Made by a program: the position numbers and the translations under genes. Below are positions 63,550 to 64,000 of a stretch of 64,000 nucleotides of DNA, piece after piece; positions within the stretch are counted from its first letter, which is position 1, and each line of letters starts with the position of its first letter. The notes below the pieces were generated by a model. The model worked only from the letters and a program-made list of their open reading frames with translations, was not told the DNA's origin and searched no databases. Source of the DNA: Desulfuromonadales bacterium (GTDB lineage Bacteria; Desulfobacterota; Desulfuromonadia; Desulfuromonadales; JAGXHI01). The stretch spans positions 1 to 64,000 of the forward strand of contig JAGXHI010000056.1 of assembly GCA_024636295.1 (NCBI GenBank). Direction: 5' to 3'.

Positions 63550-63569
63550 GGGGTCAGGCACCAAATTTG
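63550..63569. repeat. RAYT-type half site GGGGTCAGG
   Basis: GGGGTCAGGCACCAAATTTG starts with the same nine bases as the left end of the RAYT element at 30286. No partner was found nearby. Confidence 0.4.
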
Positions 63570-63805
63570 ATTTCGAGGAGTAAGGGATTCTAGTCCCGGG
63601 GCAGGACCAACCTAACCAATTGATTCCACAAATGAATCGGTCAAGCAACAACTGAATTCTGAGCTTAAAAGCCTCTCTTCAGCGGTCCAGTCGATGCTAT
63701 GAGATGCAAGGGCAAATCGGTCCTGATGCCATCTTTCTCAATAGCTTTGTAAGCGTCTGCCTGTTCCTGATTCTTGGTACACCAACTCGACGGCGCCAGT
63801 TTGTG

Positions 63806-64000
63806 TCAACGCTGCCAGTACACCCGTACAAGATTCGCATCTTCAGTGTATTGTATGTCCAGTTCGCCGTTATAGGCGCTCTCAATCGCCTGTCCGACGC
63901 CCCGCGGAAGGTGGGTATCGGTAAATGTGATAACGGCGCTGCCATCGTCCTGATCTTTGATCTCCATAAGGCGCTTCATCGGATGTTGAGCCTTCTGTCC
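63806..64000 (-). CDS. BCAM0308-family protein, C-terminal part entering from the right edge
   Basis: The frame is open from 64000 to the stop at 63806 and codes 64 residues. It contains HPMKRLMEIKD, then ITFTDTHLPRGVGQAIESAY and NGELDIQYTEDANLVRVYWQR. The order H-P-(x)-K-R-L-M, T-D-x-H-L, A-Y-x-G-E-L, V-x-W-x-R fits the small BCAM0308 family (function unknown, usually with an N-terminal Cys-rich part that lies outside the window). Confidence 0.55.
   Translation of the reverse strand, partial: GQKAQHPMKRLMEIKDQDDGSAVITFTDTHLPRGVGQAIESAYNGELDIQYTEDANLVRVYWQR

Larger units (their letters stand above)
63456..63805. other. Gap between the cytochrome and the last gene
   Basis: No gene seen. It holds a perfect 12-bp hairpin (63470-63508) after the cytochrome stop and one RAYT-like half site (63550). 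Confidence 0.5.

Noticed and set aside
1..64000. CRISPR arrays, rRNA and tRNA genes
   Set aside because: No regularly spaced direct repeats and no rRNA- or cloverleaf-like sequence were noticed on either strand; a dedicated search would be needed to exclude a single tRNA.

Overview
The window reads as a GC-rich Gram-negative chromosome segment, most likely from a Desulfuromonas/Geobacter-type deltaproteobacterium (Desulfuromonadia). This is inferred from gene content, not from a marker gene. The pointers are the plsC-rnj-uppP-ftsK order, lipoproteins with lipoboxes, a periplasmic di-heme peroxidase-like cytochrome, a flavodiiron protein, TRAP uptake, HD-GYP signalling and RAYT elements.

Layout. 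1-393: start of an IS110-type transposase leaving the window, with an RBS-masking hairpin. 394-7481: two surface lipoproteins and a secreted subtilase with a CFI-box C-terminus. 7620-14031 (minus): ftsK, uppP, RNase J, plsC and an ADP-ribosylglycohydrolase. 14347-20773: ssb, HEAT-repeat genes, HD-GYP, isochorismatase-like hydrolase, coaE and an alpha/beta hydrolase. 20866-30269: IclR regulator, trmB-truD, DAHP synthase, Tat-exported phosphoesterase, flavodiiron protein and priA.

30286-43456 is an accessory island between priA and a BON-domain gene. It holds a RAYT transposase with 14-bp inverted ends, the 3' end of a group II intron, a MntA/HepT-type pair, a scrambled RAYT relic, the 5' part of an intron of the same type, and a second group II intron that begins inside the YADD codons of the first intron's reverse transcriptase. 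The downstream exon of that second intron is not the rest of the reverse transcriptase but the C-terminal part of a DNA methyltransferase. Tightly coupled to it are a large SIR2 protein resembling the anti-phage sirtuin Dsr1 and a UvrD-like helicase with an N-terminal RelE-like domain. This methylase-sirtuin-RelE/helicase operon is the best candidate for a poorly described defence system, and its 5' end has been rearranged by introns.

43859-64000 returns to core-like genes: a 29-residue membrane peptide, BON and universal stress proteins, a TRAP transporter with two paralogous binding proteins, a divergent TolC-MFP-RND efflux operon with a clear promoter, a chemoreceptor-like protein, tatD, tcdA, a TSUP permease, dodecin, DUF423, a gap with IS/antitoxin relics, a di-heme cytochrome, and the C-terminus of a BCAM0308-type protein. 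No rRNA, tRNA or CRISPR array was seen.
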